From Acridotheres tristis (taxonomy: Eukaryota; Chordata; Aves; Passeriformes; Sturnidae), in the NCBI GenBank assembly GCA_037013685.1, contig CM072899.1, positions 7,048,479-7,112,478 of the forward strand: DNA of 64,000 nt. The letters are read 5' to 3'. The position numbers and the translations under genes are program-made. Below, in pieces: positions 13,801 to 26,504 of this stretch. The notes below the pieces were generated by a model. It did no database searches. It worked only from the letters and a program-made list of their open reading frames with translations, and was not told the origin of the DNA. The first letter of the stretch is position 1; each line of letters opens with the position of its first letter.

Positions 13801-16044
13801 AGACCATGCTGAAGATGAGTCTTCCCCAGAAATCAGACTTTAAGCAGCATGCAGGAGAAAGGAGATATGAGGACACCTGACAGCCACCCTCCTATCTCGA
13901 GAGAGCCAGGTGTGGGTGTCCACCACATTCCTGCATCCAAATGGCTCAATTCCCAAGGGGAGACCAAAAACCCTTACAAAATCCACCACAAATTTCACAG
14001 GCTTCATGCTCAGCCTGGAAAACACGGGTTTGTTTTCCTCATAAGCATTTTTTTCTGCACTCGAAACATGTAGGAAATACTGTGGTGCCTCTGGAGGCAG
14101 GATGCTCCTTACATTAGGATCATGAAACCCACAGACAAACATTTTATCCCACAAAGGGGTAGAGGTTGTGGCCACCATCCCCAGCCCAACCTCCCCGCTT
14201 CAGCACTATTGTTTGAGTAAAATGAGACCTTAAATTATTGCTTCTAAGATTCTGCCACTTTAAAAAATCAGATGGCATCTTGGTTTGGTTTTGTATTTTA
14301 GGAAGAAGGAGGGAGGCTCTAAAGTTGCCAAAATTAAAAAAAAAAAAAATCAACCACATTAAAAAACCCACATTTGCTCATCAATACCAGTAGCTTGAAC
14401 TAGCATTTTATTTGTGTTTGTATACAGTGACAACATTCAGGTGAGACCAATAATAGAGTACTAAGTGTCACAGGTTCAGGAGTAATGTTTTCTAGGTAAA
14501 AAGCATTTACAAGGAAAAATCGGCATCACAATTCCATTCATACTCAAATGTGAGGAAATGAGTTGGCACAACAGACAGCTCCATCTTTTTGACATATTTG
14601 TACTTTGCTTTTAAAAAGTAATGCAAACACAAAGCAAAAATGTTCAACACAGAGGATAAAGAAACACACGATCAATGTCTCCCACTCCCCACAGCTGGAG
14701 GTGACACATTCCTTTAAACATGGTATTTGTCTTGGCATTTCTAAATTATTCGCTGTTATTACTATTTTTTTCACTGAATTCATGCCAAAGTATTACCTTC
14801 CAAATTACTGGCCTGTGTTGTTAGTTACCTGCAATTCTTCCTCTCCCATGCAAGTCAGGGCAGTCACATGAGACTAAAGTCTGAAGTGTGAGGGACTGTT
14901 TGCCCATGAAACCCATGGCATTGAGGGTGCCACAGCTCCAGGACTTCTCCAAAAACACAGTGAGAGCTGCTGCCCAAACAAAAGGAGCTGAGATCAAAGG
15001 GAGGGGAAAGGAAACCAAGTCATGGGGCTGCTACTTCCCAAGGACTGTCCAGAAGAGGTCGGTGAGCTGTTCTGGCCCTCAAATGACCAATTCCCATCAC
15101 CCCAAAAGCAGGTTTTATGAGGAATTCACCACCCTGCACATAGCTACAGCCTCTGCAGAATATGTTGCTTAAACAAGGGACAATTGTTTGGCATTTGTGA
15201 GAAATGTAGCCAAGCCCCTTAAGAAAATGCTGTTTGGAATCATGTTGATGCATCATCCTCTTGCCACAGTATTTTTTGAGATATCTGTGATTTCTAGCCC
15301 TTTCCAGGGTAGGAAAAAAAATCCCACTTTGGCCACCATGGGCATATGTCAAGGAAAAGCAGCCACACAAGCACCATAATATGATGAATATGTAGCAAGT
15401 GCTGGTATCCTTTTGCTGTAAAACAGAGGGAACAGACACATAGAGCATTTGGATCCAGCATTCTTCCTCCAGGTACTGACTTTAAACACTTTGCAACAGC
15501 TAAAGCAGCACAAGGATTCCACATTCAGTTCTGAACTTCTCCCTAACCTTTGTGGTGGCATTAGCATAAGGCAAGGAGACATATTTTGACTCCCATCTGT
15601 GCAAATCCTCCCTGTGCTGCAGAATCAACATTCTGTCAACCAATTATTTTATGCTGTATCACAGCACCGGGGTGTGGGGGGGAGAAATGAGGGGGAATCA
15701 TCACACCTACAATCAAAAGAGCAAGGTTTTGCAACATAGCATGTACTAAAGATGTCTGTCTTAAGTCAAACTAGCAGCCATATTTTATTCAAGAAGCATG
15801 TAAACAAATCTGGCACATTCATTATAAAAAAATTGTGTACCTAGCATGTTCATCACATTTCAGATATTCCATTCCTCCCTCCCCACTGAGCTCCATGGAG
15901 ACAAGTCAATCAGAGTTAACCATCTGGTAATCCTTAGCCCAGGCTGTGCAGCTGCTACCTACCATTTTTAATCAGGGCTATGTCTTCCATTCATGCTAAA
16001 TAGGAGGCATGAACAGCTGCTTGGCCAACACTTTCAAGCAAGTG
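10831..16044. other. Intronic sequence, no recognised gene apart from the CCCAT array
   Basis: Apart from the (CCCAT)18 array, the content is unremarkable. The 155-codon minus-strand frame at 11841-12308 has no recognisable domain and I regard it as chance. Confidence 0.5.
13131..13222. repeat. (CCCAT)18 perfect pentanucleotide microsatellite
   Basis: Eighteen uninterrupted CCCAT units (90 bp, reading ATGGG on the other strand) end in CCC. The unit contains no stop in any of the six frames, which explains the PIPSH-repeat and MGWDG-repeat open frames that cross it. Those frames are not genes. Confidence 0.97.
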
Positions 16045-16064
16045 CTCTCTCTCTCTCTCTCTCT
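16045..16064. repeat. (CT)10 microsatellite
   Basis: Ten perfect CT units in SYNPR intron 2, flanked by unrelated sequence. Confidence 0.95.
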
Positions 16065-19000
16065 TTAGTATTCCTGGCTTCTCTTCCTTTCAGCTTTACA
16101 TTTTGCCCATGTTTTACAAGTATTCACTTAAAAAAAAAAAAGTAATTGTGAAACAAGAGGAAAACGCTTCTGGTCATTAAATCTTTAGAGAGTATATCTG
16201 CTCTAAACAAGTTCCTGAGGGACACAGAGTCCAATCACAGTCTCTGATTTTAGAACATAAAAATTATTGTGTCCCTAGAAATAACTTGTTTGGGCTTTTT
16301 TCAACCTACAGACAGATCCCTGCAAAATGGTTCTCCATTGCACATTTCAGGTAGAGAAGTTTTAAGCATGTAAAAGGTAAGATAAATTTAAACCAAGAAT
16401 ATATTGATTTATTTTTAAAATGGGCAGAGTAATTCCCTAGCCTACAGGGAAGGTTTCCTGCAGGCTTTCTTGTATCCCAGCTCCCAAGCAGAAGCCTCCT
16501 TGCTTCCAGGAGTTGCAGGGGAAGGGCACATGCCAAAATCACCACCAAATCAGGCTGTCTCACCTCCTTTGCTCAGTTCCAGAGGAGATGCTTCCCTGTG
16601 AACTATGCCTTAAGCTTCTGCCACCATCCAAAATGCTTCGGGGTTATTTTTGTAGGTAATCCAACTGAATGGCAACCAAATCTCTTCCAGAGATCAAAAT
16701 ATTCCAGCACAGCACAGCAGTATGTCAGCTGTAACTGCTCCAAAAAGCAGCATGTATCCTGCCCAGGTGATGGGTACCAGCCCTGCTCCATGCTGGGCAC
16801 ACACACTCATCCCTCATTCCCTGCCTTGGATGCATCCAGAGCCATGACTGTAAACCTCTTACCAGAGTAACATGAGAAAAAGCAACTTCTATCCACTGCC
16901 AATGGCAGATTTGCTGCAAAGTCAGGGAGATGGGTGATGACAGCCCATGGTGATGCCACCTCATAGGAATGACTCTGAGAGAATTGGTACCTGGCCCAGC
17001 AAGATTTCCACCCGGATTTTGTGGGTGCAGACACTGAGGTGTTGGCTAAGCTTGCTTGTTCAGGCCAACTCCTCCAGCATCAGTGCTTCTAGAGAACATG
17101 TTTTTACATCTCTCTTTTTCCTGAAATCTTCCTTCTGCCATAAGATGTTTTACATACACTGGTCTTTCAGAAGAACAGAATCTTGGGAGCATGGAAATCA
17201 CCCATTGCTTCTCTACTCCAATAGTCACAATTTATACTCCAACTGTGTTAGAAAGTGTTTTAACCCTGCAGAACATCGTTACTTGTTCCACCTACCAACA
17301 GACAAAACCAACGTGAAGGTCATACTGAAAATAATAATAATTTTTAAAACCCACAATGATATAGATATTAGAAAACATTGTCTTTATTAATGACGTGTCA
17401 CTGTGGATGTAATATCTTGCCTGGCTTAATCAATTAGTTTGCCTGAACAGAAAATAAACAGTGGACATTTTCAGTATACAACAGTGCATAAAGGTTAATG
17501 CAATCATGCATTCCTCCAAGCCCACCATGAATTCAGCATTTAACTTCCATGAATTTGCCACAAGTAAAAAAATAAAGAAATAAGTTAGATGACAGGATAG
17601 TGTTTCATCTTGTGGAGGGAAAATTCCTCCAAAACACAAACATGTCAGAGCAGATTTTAAGAGAAAAATAGTCTAGAACTGTGGTAGAAGGACCCTGTGA
17701 AAAAATAGCTCTAGGATAATGAGTGTCATCAAATCGATAAGGTCCACTTCTCCTCATGGCCTTTATGCACACATACACAGAAAATTACTGCAAACATTCT
17801 GCTTTAATGCATTTTAGCTTTTCATCAGAGATAAAAACAGTCTTTGCTGTATCTAAATGTGCAAATTCACTTCCACTCTTACATCAGTCGGAGTGAATTG
17901 TAAGAATAAAATATGAATTCTATGTTAGCACTTCTGGAAAGACTTATTTTAACCAAAAAAATCCTCCTCATGTGTGATGGACCAATGCATGTACATCTCT
18001 AGGCAATGATCAGGCTGAGAGCAGTGAAAATGGGACAAAAGAGGTGTAGAAAAAGACAGACAGTGAAAAGCACAAGTGCAGATCATTTCTTGATTGGAGA
18101 AACAATGCATAAAAGAGTGGAACAGTATTCTGCCACAAACCAACCTAATTAAAGTGGAACCATGGGCTGTACGTACCAAACTGGCCTTTGCTGTCTTCTG
18201 CTTGTGGGTCAATATTCCCAGTCTGCAAATCCTGTGTATGTTCTCTCATAACCTCTGTTGCACCCTCCCCCTTGTGCATCCCGTCATGCTATGCAAGTGA
18301 ATACAATTTAAATTTGGGATAATAAACACAGTAAAAGCCAATAACAAGTTTGCATACACTAACCAAAGGCAGCACCAAACTAGAGGAGTATTAAAAACCA
18401 TGAGAGACAACTCATTTTATGGCACTTGCTCTGATTGTGCCAGCTGCTCTGTGGGCAACACTGAGAACAGAAATACGTTTCCAGAGGTCATGATGTGGCA
18501 GAAACTCAGGCTCAGCAACTCTTACACAAAACTAGCACATGCCAAAACAGTGCACAAAACACCTTCTGTGACTGAAGTGAAGGTCAAGAGATGTCCTCAG
18601 TCACTGTAATGCTACAAAGTTGTAAAAAGTCAAGCTTTGCAGCCAAAATACTCTTAGCAATTAACCTAAGCAGCAATGCCCATGCTGTAGCCAGCAGTTG
18701 CTTCTTCTGGCAGAAAAGCTGATTCTCTGATGACTGCTACACAAAAAAGGGACATATTTTCTGATATGGAAGCATTTCCTCCTCCAAGCCCTTGATTTCA
18801 CTGCTACAAAATGAGGCAAGGGATGTTACCCCTTCTCCCAGCTAGGGATGTCTCCTGCAATTGGGAAAAGCCATGGCACCTAAACCCCTTGATAGGCAAG
18901 TGAAATCAGTGAAGTACCATTAATCCTCACAGCAATTCATTCAGTATGGAGCAAGCCCTGGACAGACACACATCCACCACTGCAAAGATTCAGAATGGCT

Positions 19001-22000
19001 CTGTGCTCTCACACTTGCACACAATTTGCACACCTACCTCCGATTTTAAAAAGTCCAGTGTGCTAATACAGGATGTGGTGGGATGCCCCAAAATCCATGC
19101 AATTAAGGGTTTAGATTTAATAACTGGAAGGGTTTGGATTTAATAATCCAACAGATGGGGTTTTCGTCATAAAGTAACACCTTCTCTTTGAGAAAAATCC
19201 AATTTTTACAGAAGATGGTCACAATGAAGATTGCATTCTTCCTTAGATTTACTCCCAAAAAACCCCAGCCCATTCACAATCTGCCGGATATGAGCTGTAA
19301 TAATGGTGGTGGTGATAATTTTGTTTTCTCCCCTCCCCACCAAGTATACTAGTTATGAAACAGAGACTAAAAAGACTGAAAGGTAATTTCAGCATCTTTA
19401 ATTCAGAAAACAGAATGAACCAGAAATCTGGAAAAATAACTTCTGACTAATATGCAGATTTTATCAGCTTGTAGATCGGAAGCCACAGTTTGCTGGAAGT
19501 TGTCTCCTTTTCTGCTAATTTGCCTCAGATGAAAAAAGCACTTGTGTTCTCTCTCTAAGTGAATACTTCACCTCAATGCCTTTTGCAGCATATGCTCAAG
19601 CTTGCAGTTACTATTGATAGAATGGGAAAGAATGACAATTCTCAAGATTTCATAAAAATTCTCTGCTGCAGTATTTAATTTAAAATTCAGATATTTACAC
19701 TCAAACATCAGTCCTGAAATCCTCCCTTGCAACACTCCTACCATAGGTGGAATTTAATTTCAATAAAGGCTGCAATGGTATGTGTTCAAACTGTGGCCTC
19801 ACCAGAGCCTGTCATGAAAGCTGGTGATGACCATAGAGCAGTACAAGTGTTCAGACTATTTTAGGCCAAAAGTCCAGTGGGATATCTGAAAACTGGTAAT
19901 TTGGAAGAGGATAGACACATGATTTCAGAGTGAAAAGTGTGCTCTGTGGTCATTAGCTAAAATCCTGGGATTATTCATGTGAGGAACAGAGGAAGCTGGT
20001 TTAGCAAGAGGGCAGAGACTGGGGGAACAAAGCCTCACAAGGGAAGAGTGACCATGCTCTTTGTATCCAGCATTTTTCGAACCCACCAGCCCTAGTGCTA
20101 AGGCATTGTAAGGTGAAGTCATCAATCATAACCTGCAAAATGGGTAAAACCTGCATCATACAGATTATTCCTGCAGGATCAGTCTCAACCACAGGTTTCT
20201 GCAGCAGTCAAATCCTTGGTTTTCTCCATCCTAAAATCCACACATCTCAGAGGCTCTGTGATGGAAGGGACATGCCCTGACAGACCATTACCTCTACCTC
20301 AGGTGTCAGTGCAGCACTGGGGGTTTGGAGGAGAAACCACAGGAGATGGTGCATCTGGAACCTGCTCTGCTCCTTCCACTCCCCTCCTCTGCCCCCACAG
20401 CAACACCACAGGAGATGAGATGTACAACAGGGAAAATGCAGATGGGGCATTGCACTGCCCATTTCTCTGTTTTTCTACTGCTCTGATTGGAGAATTTCGG
20501 AAGGCATTTCTAGCAGAAAATGGTAATTATGCCAAACTTGGATCCCATCGTGTACAACAGAATACAACTCTGATTTCCATGCTCTTAGGCATGCAATAAA
20601 CTAAAAGCATCACAACTAGGAGGTACATGCAGATAGCTATAGGAATGCCTTTGGTACAGTTGAGGACTACAACTATGAATTACATCTGGAAACAAAATGT
20701 CCATTTCCTAGATTTTTCTAAAGCACCCTGGTGTGGATAGGGGCAGGTACAGGAGCTCAGGCAATCTCTGAGACAAAGTGACTAAAGCTATCAAAATATG
20801 TATGCCTGGGTAAGCAACATGATACTGTCATTCAGTTAACAGCACCACAAATGAGAATCTAGCACAGAAAATGTATCCCTGAGGAGTATGAAAATACATT
20901 AACTCCTTGATGCTCTTCACAATCCATTATCAGCTACAAGAGGCAGGCCATAATATCCAAATACCCAGCATCAGAGATTAAAGTCACGATACATAGCCAT
21001 AATCAATTTTAATTATAGCAATTGCCCCGTAAACAGGTCAGGAGCTAATTGGATCAATAACTGAATTCCCATCAAGTACAATGAGCTGCACACTCAGCAG
21101 CCTAAGTTATCCCTGCCTGTGGCTACAGAAAGAGTTTGTTCTCAGCATTATTGGGACAAGATCAGTTTTAAATTGGCTGGGGCTGCAGATTCCAGCATTG
21201 CCAGCCCTCTGCATCCCAAAGGCTCACTGCAAAGGGCAAGTCTTTTAGAGAGGCTGCAGAGAACTACATACCCACCACAGAGGTCTTCATTATAATCGAT
21301 ATTTGAAGCATGAAACATTCAACAGCAGGATATTTTAACTCCTAAAACCAGTCAATTATGTTTGTTGAATTAGCCTCTGTGACTGAGTTGGTGAGTGCAA
21401 TGAAGGAATAAGAGTGAAACAAAAGCCCTGTTTAAAATAGGTCACTCCTTTAGAAAATTTTGCAATTACACACTACAAATACATTTGCATGTTCAATGAG
21501 TAGTACATGTTTCTTGTGATGAGAAAGCCTGGAAGAGCTTAATCAAAGTCTAGCTTATCAGCAAAGGCTAATTGGCTTCCATAGCACATCATCCATCAGA
21601 ATCTAGCATTAGCACAAGCTTCGCCAGCCATTAGTTGGCAGAAAATCCCAATTTATTTTGATAACAGAGGTCTTACCTCCAGGGATTTCCATGACCACAT
21701 AATCAGGTGGTGCATCAGTGGCCCATCCCATGCCCTCCAGTCAGCATCACCCAGTTAATCAACTCAACAGCCAGGGAAGATGGGAACTGACCATGATTAC
21801 CAGAGTAATTTGGGAAGAAAGAAAGGTACAAGGGTGATACATAATGAGTTGGAATCCTTTTCTTTTAAGAAAGAGTGCAAAATGAAAACTAATTAATAAA
21901 CTGCCATTAGTAAAGCAACCCAAAAATGCAAAATAATGATGGACTGAAGTTTTCCCTACAGCAAGCTGTCATGTCATTTTCTGAACTGTCAGGCTGATTT

Positions 22001-25000
22001 CCCCAGCGTTATGCAAAGAAATGGCCCTTTTTGCTTTTATTTAGACTACATATTTCAGCTACTGAGACTTCTTTACACTAAGCTGGGTTTGCAGGCAAGG
22101 AATAAACCCAGCCTTCTATTCCTGGGCATGATCTGCCTATGCAAAATCTGGAATTATTTTAGGGAAGCACATCTTAGTACTTCCAGACTTGCATTTCCAC
22201 CACCACAACACATGACTACAAATGACAAAATCTAAAGAAAGTCAGATCTTATGGAGGGCAGAGGCTGAAGATTCATTTATTAATGTAACAGTTCATCTGA
22301 AGTCATCTCACATCTGTGTCACAGCTTGAAATTCTTAAAATCAACCTAGTAGAAAGTATCACAAGATGCTATTGGCTTGGTGCAAGACAACAGCAAGGAG
22401 ACAGGACCAGAATTTATTGCCATACCAAACCTAGCACACAGGAAACATTATTGCCATTTCAAGCCAGTGACTAATTCAAGGGTGAAGAATTGGGTCCTGC
22501 CAGGATCACCTGTAATCACCTTGTGGCTGCGTGCCACCAGGCCACAGCCAAATGCTGGCTGTTTTGGAGCCTCACATTGTGATCAAAAAGGCAATGAGAC
22601 AGCTCTGTAAGTATGACAGATTCATCAGTACAGCACTTATTACTGAGAACCTGAGCTAATTAGCAGTGCCCCACTGACAGCATCCCATTGGGATCCAACC
22701 CATCCCCTCCACATGGCACTGCCTGGTGCCGAGTGGGTCCCTGGGCTCACCAGAGCTGGCCAAGGGTGACAGGAGCCACAGGTCCTAACTGTGCTTGTCA
22801 TTCAAATCACCCAGCTACAAAACTCAACTACAACGGTTAAATACAAGCAAAACAATCTAATTTTGTGCTTCAGAAGATCAACCAAGAGTCCTCTCACCGT
22901 CTATAAATCCAAGAGCCAGACCTGGGCGATTAGGACCGCATGTTTCCTAGGTGATAAGCCTTTCATTTTTCTGAAAGACATTTGAAATAGAGCATAGGAA
23001 GATTAATCCTCCCCAGAGAAGGGAGAGTTCACTGACTAATTTCTCTTGCATTTAGATGTAATAATTAGGCATATTGATTCTTCTGCTTTGTTCCTTACCA
23101 TTATAATGAAATAATTAAGACAACTTCAAGGAAATATTTGAAAGCTCATTTCACTTTGTCTTCTCAAACGTGGGCCACATAACACTTGCATGCACACTCA
23201 AAGTGAAAAGCAAAGGTAGATTCTCACCTTATTTATCTCTGTAATTCATCAGGCATCAACTTCAGGCAGCAAAGTGCTGCCTCAGGCTCCACTCCATTTG
23301 CTGCCTATCACAACTAGGCAACACAAATGAGACCCATCTGCTGTGACCAGGACACACATTGCTCTGCTAAGCTCCCACAGCAGCTTGTTATCAAGGGGGA
23401 CTGGAGAGAGGCTGACCCCCTCCAAGAGTCATGAAGAAAAAAAAGCAATACTTGTAATTCCCCTTGAAGAGCCTCCTGGTAGCGTTCTTACAAAATATTA
23501 CGCAAATGTTATTTCCAGTTCAAGTTTTTTTTAAGATTCTTGGAAGATAATGGTAAAGTGTCTACACTGAAGAGCACTCATGATCTCTCCAATCGCTCAG
23601 ACAGCAGCACGAGAAGGTTTTTCAAACACAAGAAGGACATTATCCATTAAGGACTCAATCTTTGCATCCACAGGAGGAAAACGTTAGACAAATGGTTGGG
23701 GGGTTTCCTGATGGTCCTCAGGGATGTAAAGCTTGGCTGAATGGATCAGGGCCTGAACAGTGTGCATTGTGCACATCTGCATGGATACTCAGGGAGTGCT
23801 GAAACTCGAACAATTATGAGAAGGATGAATGAAGATATTAAACATGCAAAAAGTTCCAAGAAAAGCCACTTAAATTGAAAAGGATTTTCTCATTTCTAAT
23901 TCAACATTACTAATTCAACAGCTGATAAGAGTTCTCTGATCTCTCCAGCATGTCTTAGATTTAAACAATTTTAGGCAGTTTCATATTAAATAACCTTTCA
24001 AATATTAATCTTGTAAAAACAGAGGGAAATGCATATGCATTTTAAAACATGCTTGTTTCACACATAGCACTAAAGTAAGCTGATATAAAACCATGGTCTC
24101 GCAGCCCCTGAGAGGCAAAGGAAATGACCGAAAAGAAAGAGGTAATTCCACCAAAATATGTATTTTGGAATATGACACCACATGTGTTAGATGTGGATGA
24201 GTGTTTAGTTCCAAAGTGAGCACAGAACTTTCCAGAAGTGGGGCATTTCCTGCAGACTGGGATTGAGCACTGGGGTATATTGACTCAAGAAATGACATAG
24301 CAGCCTTCTCCACATTTTGCTCTTCATGTAAAGCTCACCCAGACCCCCGTGACTGGTGTAGCTCTGGCACAGTATGAGCTGTTAATGTTTAATAGGCGTC
24401 TCCTGTACCAGTGGTCACTGGGACAGCAGGGAACCAATGTTTATGGTTCAACACTTCAAACGAAAAATCTTAGATGTGGCTACCTCTCAACAGGAGGAAA
24501 CATCTGAAGAATGTGTTTTTCTGATATTTTTACCTCCTGAGAAATGAAGGGTGCTTTCTGTATGACTCACATCCATGTTTTTCACTTGTGATATTTTTAA
24601 ACTCTGAGATCCAGCACTGATTAGAATGCACAAAGTGTGACTTTTCTCCCGTCCTACCCCAAAGGGCCTTTCAGCTAGGGACAGGTGACAGTGGGAACTG
24701 GGAGTGGGTCATCTCCAGGTTTACAGTAGGGGTAGAAAGCTTAAAAGAAACAGCTTTAGAATTTATGAATGTCAGCCATATGTGAAAGCTAAAAGGTTTG
24801 ATGAAAAAGAGGTACAGAGACTTCTTTCCTATGAGAACATAATGTGTATTTGAAAACAGAAAAGCTCATCCAGAATAAGGCCTCCTTTCTCTCCTCTCCA
24901 GCCAAAAGTATCTTGACAGTGTAGATAAGAACTAAATATTTTTAAATGTGGTTAATTAAATACATAATTCAAAGAGATATTCTCATGGCAAGTGATCCAA

Positions 25001-26369
25001 TGTAGATTGTTTACATGAATTTTCTCTCACTGCACATTCCTTCCCAAATTCTGCAGGCTTATATTTGGGCATCGTGGACAAACCCACGCCTGTCCTAGTA
25101 GCACCCAGACTGTGCAGATCTAAACTGTCCAGTCCACAAAGAATCAAAAGATGCAAAAAAACCAAATACAACCAGCAATGATAAAAGACTTTCAACGCTT
25201 TGAAATTGCTGCCCAGAGCCCAGCTCCTCTTTCAGCTTGGAGAAGGCTGAAGGGCTCCTTGCTGCACCAAGGCTCACCATAAAATTTCACTGGCTGGGCT
25301 AAAGTGTCTTTACTATCAGGCCAATGTAAATGCTGCCTTTCTTTAAGTACAGTTTAGTTCCTTTAAAGCACCATTCAAGAGACCTAAATGCCAGCCTCAA
25401 GCTCAGACACAAGTAAGCGTTCAAAAGAAATTCACGGGCAAGGTTTTGCTCTGGGCAAAAAGATTTTGCTAATGGTTTCATGAAACTTTTCTGTTTCCTC
25501 CACAGGAGCAAAAAAGCAGTGGAAAGTTGAGGCAGAAGAACCACAAAGCAATCAGAGCAATAAAAAAACCTGGAAACTCAAAGGTAAGAGAGGGGTTTCT
25601 GCCCAGTCAGGGGGAAGGTGGCTGCAGATGCTCACAGCATAGAGGAGCACACCAGGCTCCTCTGTACTGCCAGTGTGAATAAACAAGTGAATCACCAAAA
25701 CATCTGAAGCAGCCTCTTTTAAAAGAAATAACCTGCAAAGGAATGAAAACCTGACTAACAATTAAGATCAAGAGGGGCAACATCAACACAGAAACCTATT
25801 CAGTCTATACAAAAATGTCTCCACTCTCCAAGTGACAGGGAAAACACTGTTTGCTTTGCAGCAACCCAGAACTGTACAAGATACAAAGTTTAAATATATT
25901 TCCATTCAGATAAGTTATCTCTTCCCCTCCCCACCAGCAGCTTTTAAAAGATTCATCTTGAACTTACAGCACTGGAGGGTTTTTTTCTTCTCTGATTTTT
26001 AATTCACTGGCATCAAAAAGACCTTTAGCAATTTACAGTGTGAAGAGCACTTTCTCCTCAGATTGCCCTGCTTTGAGTCAGTTTGTACATTATTACTTCA
26101 TTATTTACATTGCATTACACAGGGCCAAATGCAGCAGGCACTGCTCTCTGCAGCAGATGTGCCCCAGGGTCAGGATGAGCCAGATGTTTCCCAGGGCCCC
26201 ACATCTCGGAGCAGGGGCTGGGCTGCTTCACCCCAACTGCCCCTCTGCAGTGCTGAGCCTGGCACAGACCTCTTGCCTTTCTTCTAGTCTGAAAGTGGGG
26301 GAGATCAGAGAAACTGCAGAGAACACAGCCACATCAGCAGGCTGCACTAATTAAAGTGATGCAATTAGC
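16065..26369. other. Intronic sequence with possible conserved non-coding stretches
   Basis: No gene recognised. 20980-21130 and 21480-21680 are AT-rich with clustered TAAT/ATTA cores and few simple repeats, a look shared by vertebrate conserved non-coding elements. The 23-bp tandem duplication at 19.1 kb is the only clear repeat. Confidence 0.4.
19105..19150. repeat. Tandem duplication, 23-bp unit
   Basis: Two adjacent copies of AAGGGTTTRGATTTAATAA plus four further bases (19105-19127 and 19128-19150) differ at only a few positions, mostly at the end. It is a local duplication without other recognised content. Confidence 0.85.
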
Positions 26370-26504
26370 AAAAAAAAGCCAAACCAACAAAACCCAAAAT
26401 AAACCCCCAAAACAAACCAAACTGAAAAAAAAAAAAACAAACACAACAAAAAACAAAAGAAACCACAATAAACCACCAAGCCAACAAAGCAAAAACCCCA
26501 AACC
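26370..26504. repeat. A/C-rich low-complexity tract
   Basis: About 135 bp are almost entirely A and C, with repeated AAAC, AACC and CAAA words and a run of 12 A. Read from the other strand it is G/T-rich and translates as a false, strongly hydrophobic Phe/Leu/Val peptide. Confidence 0.9.
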
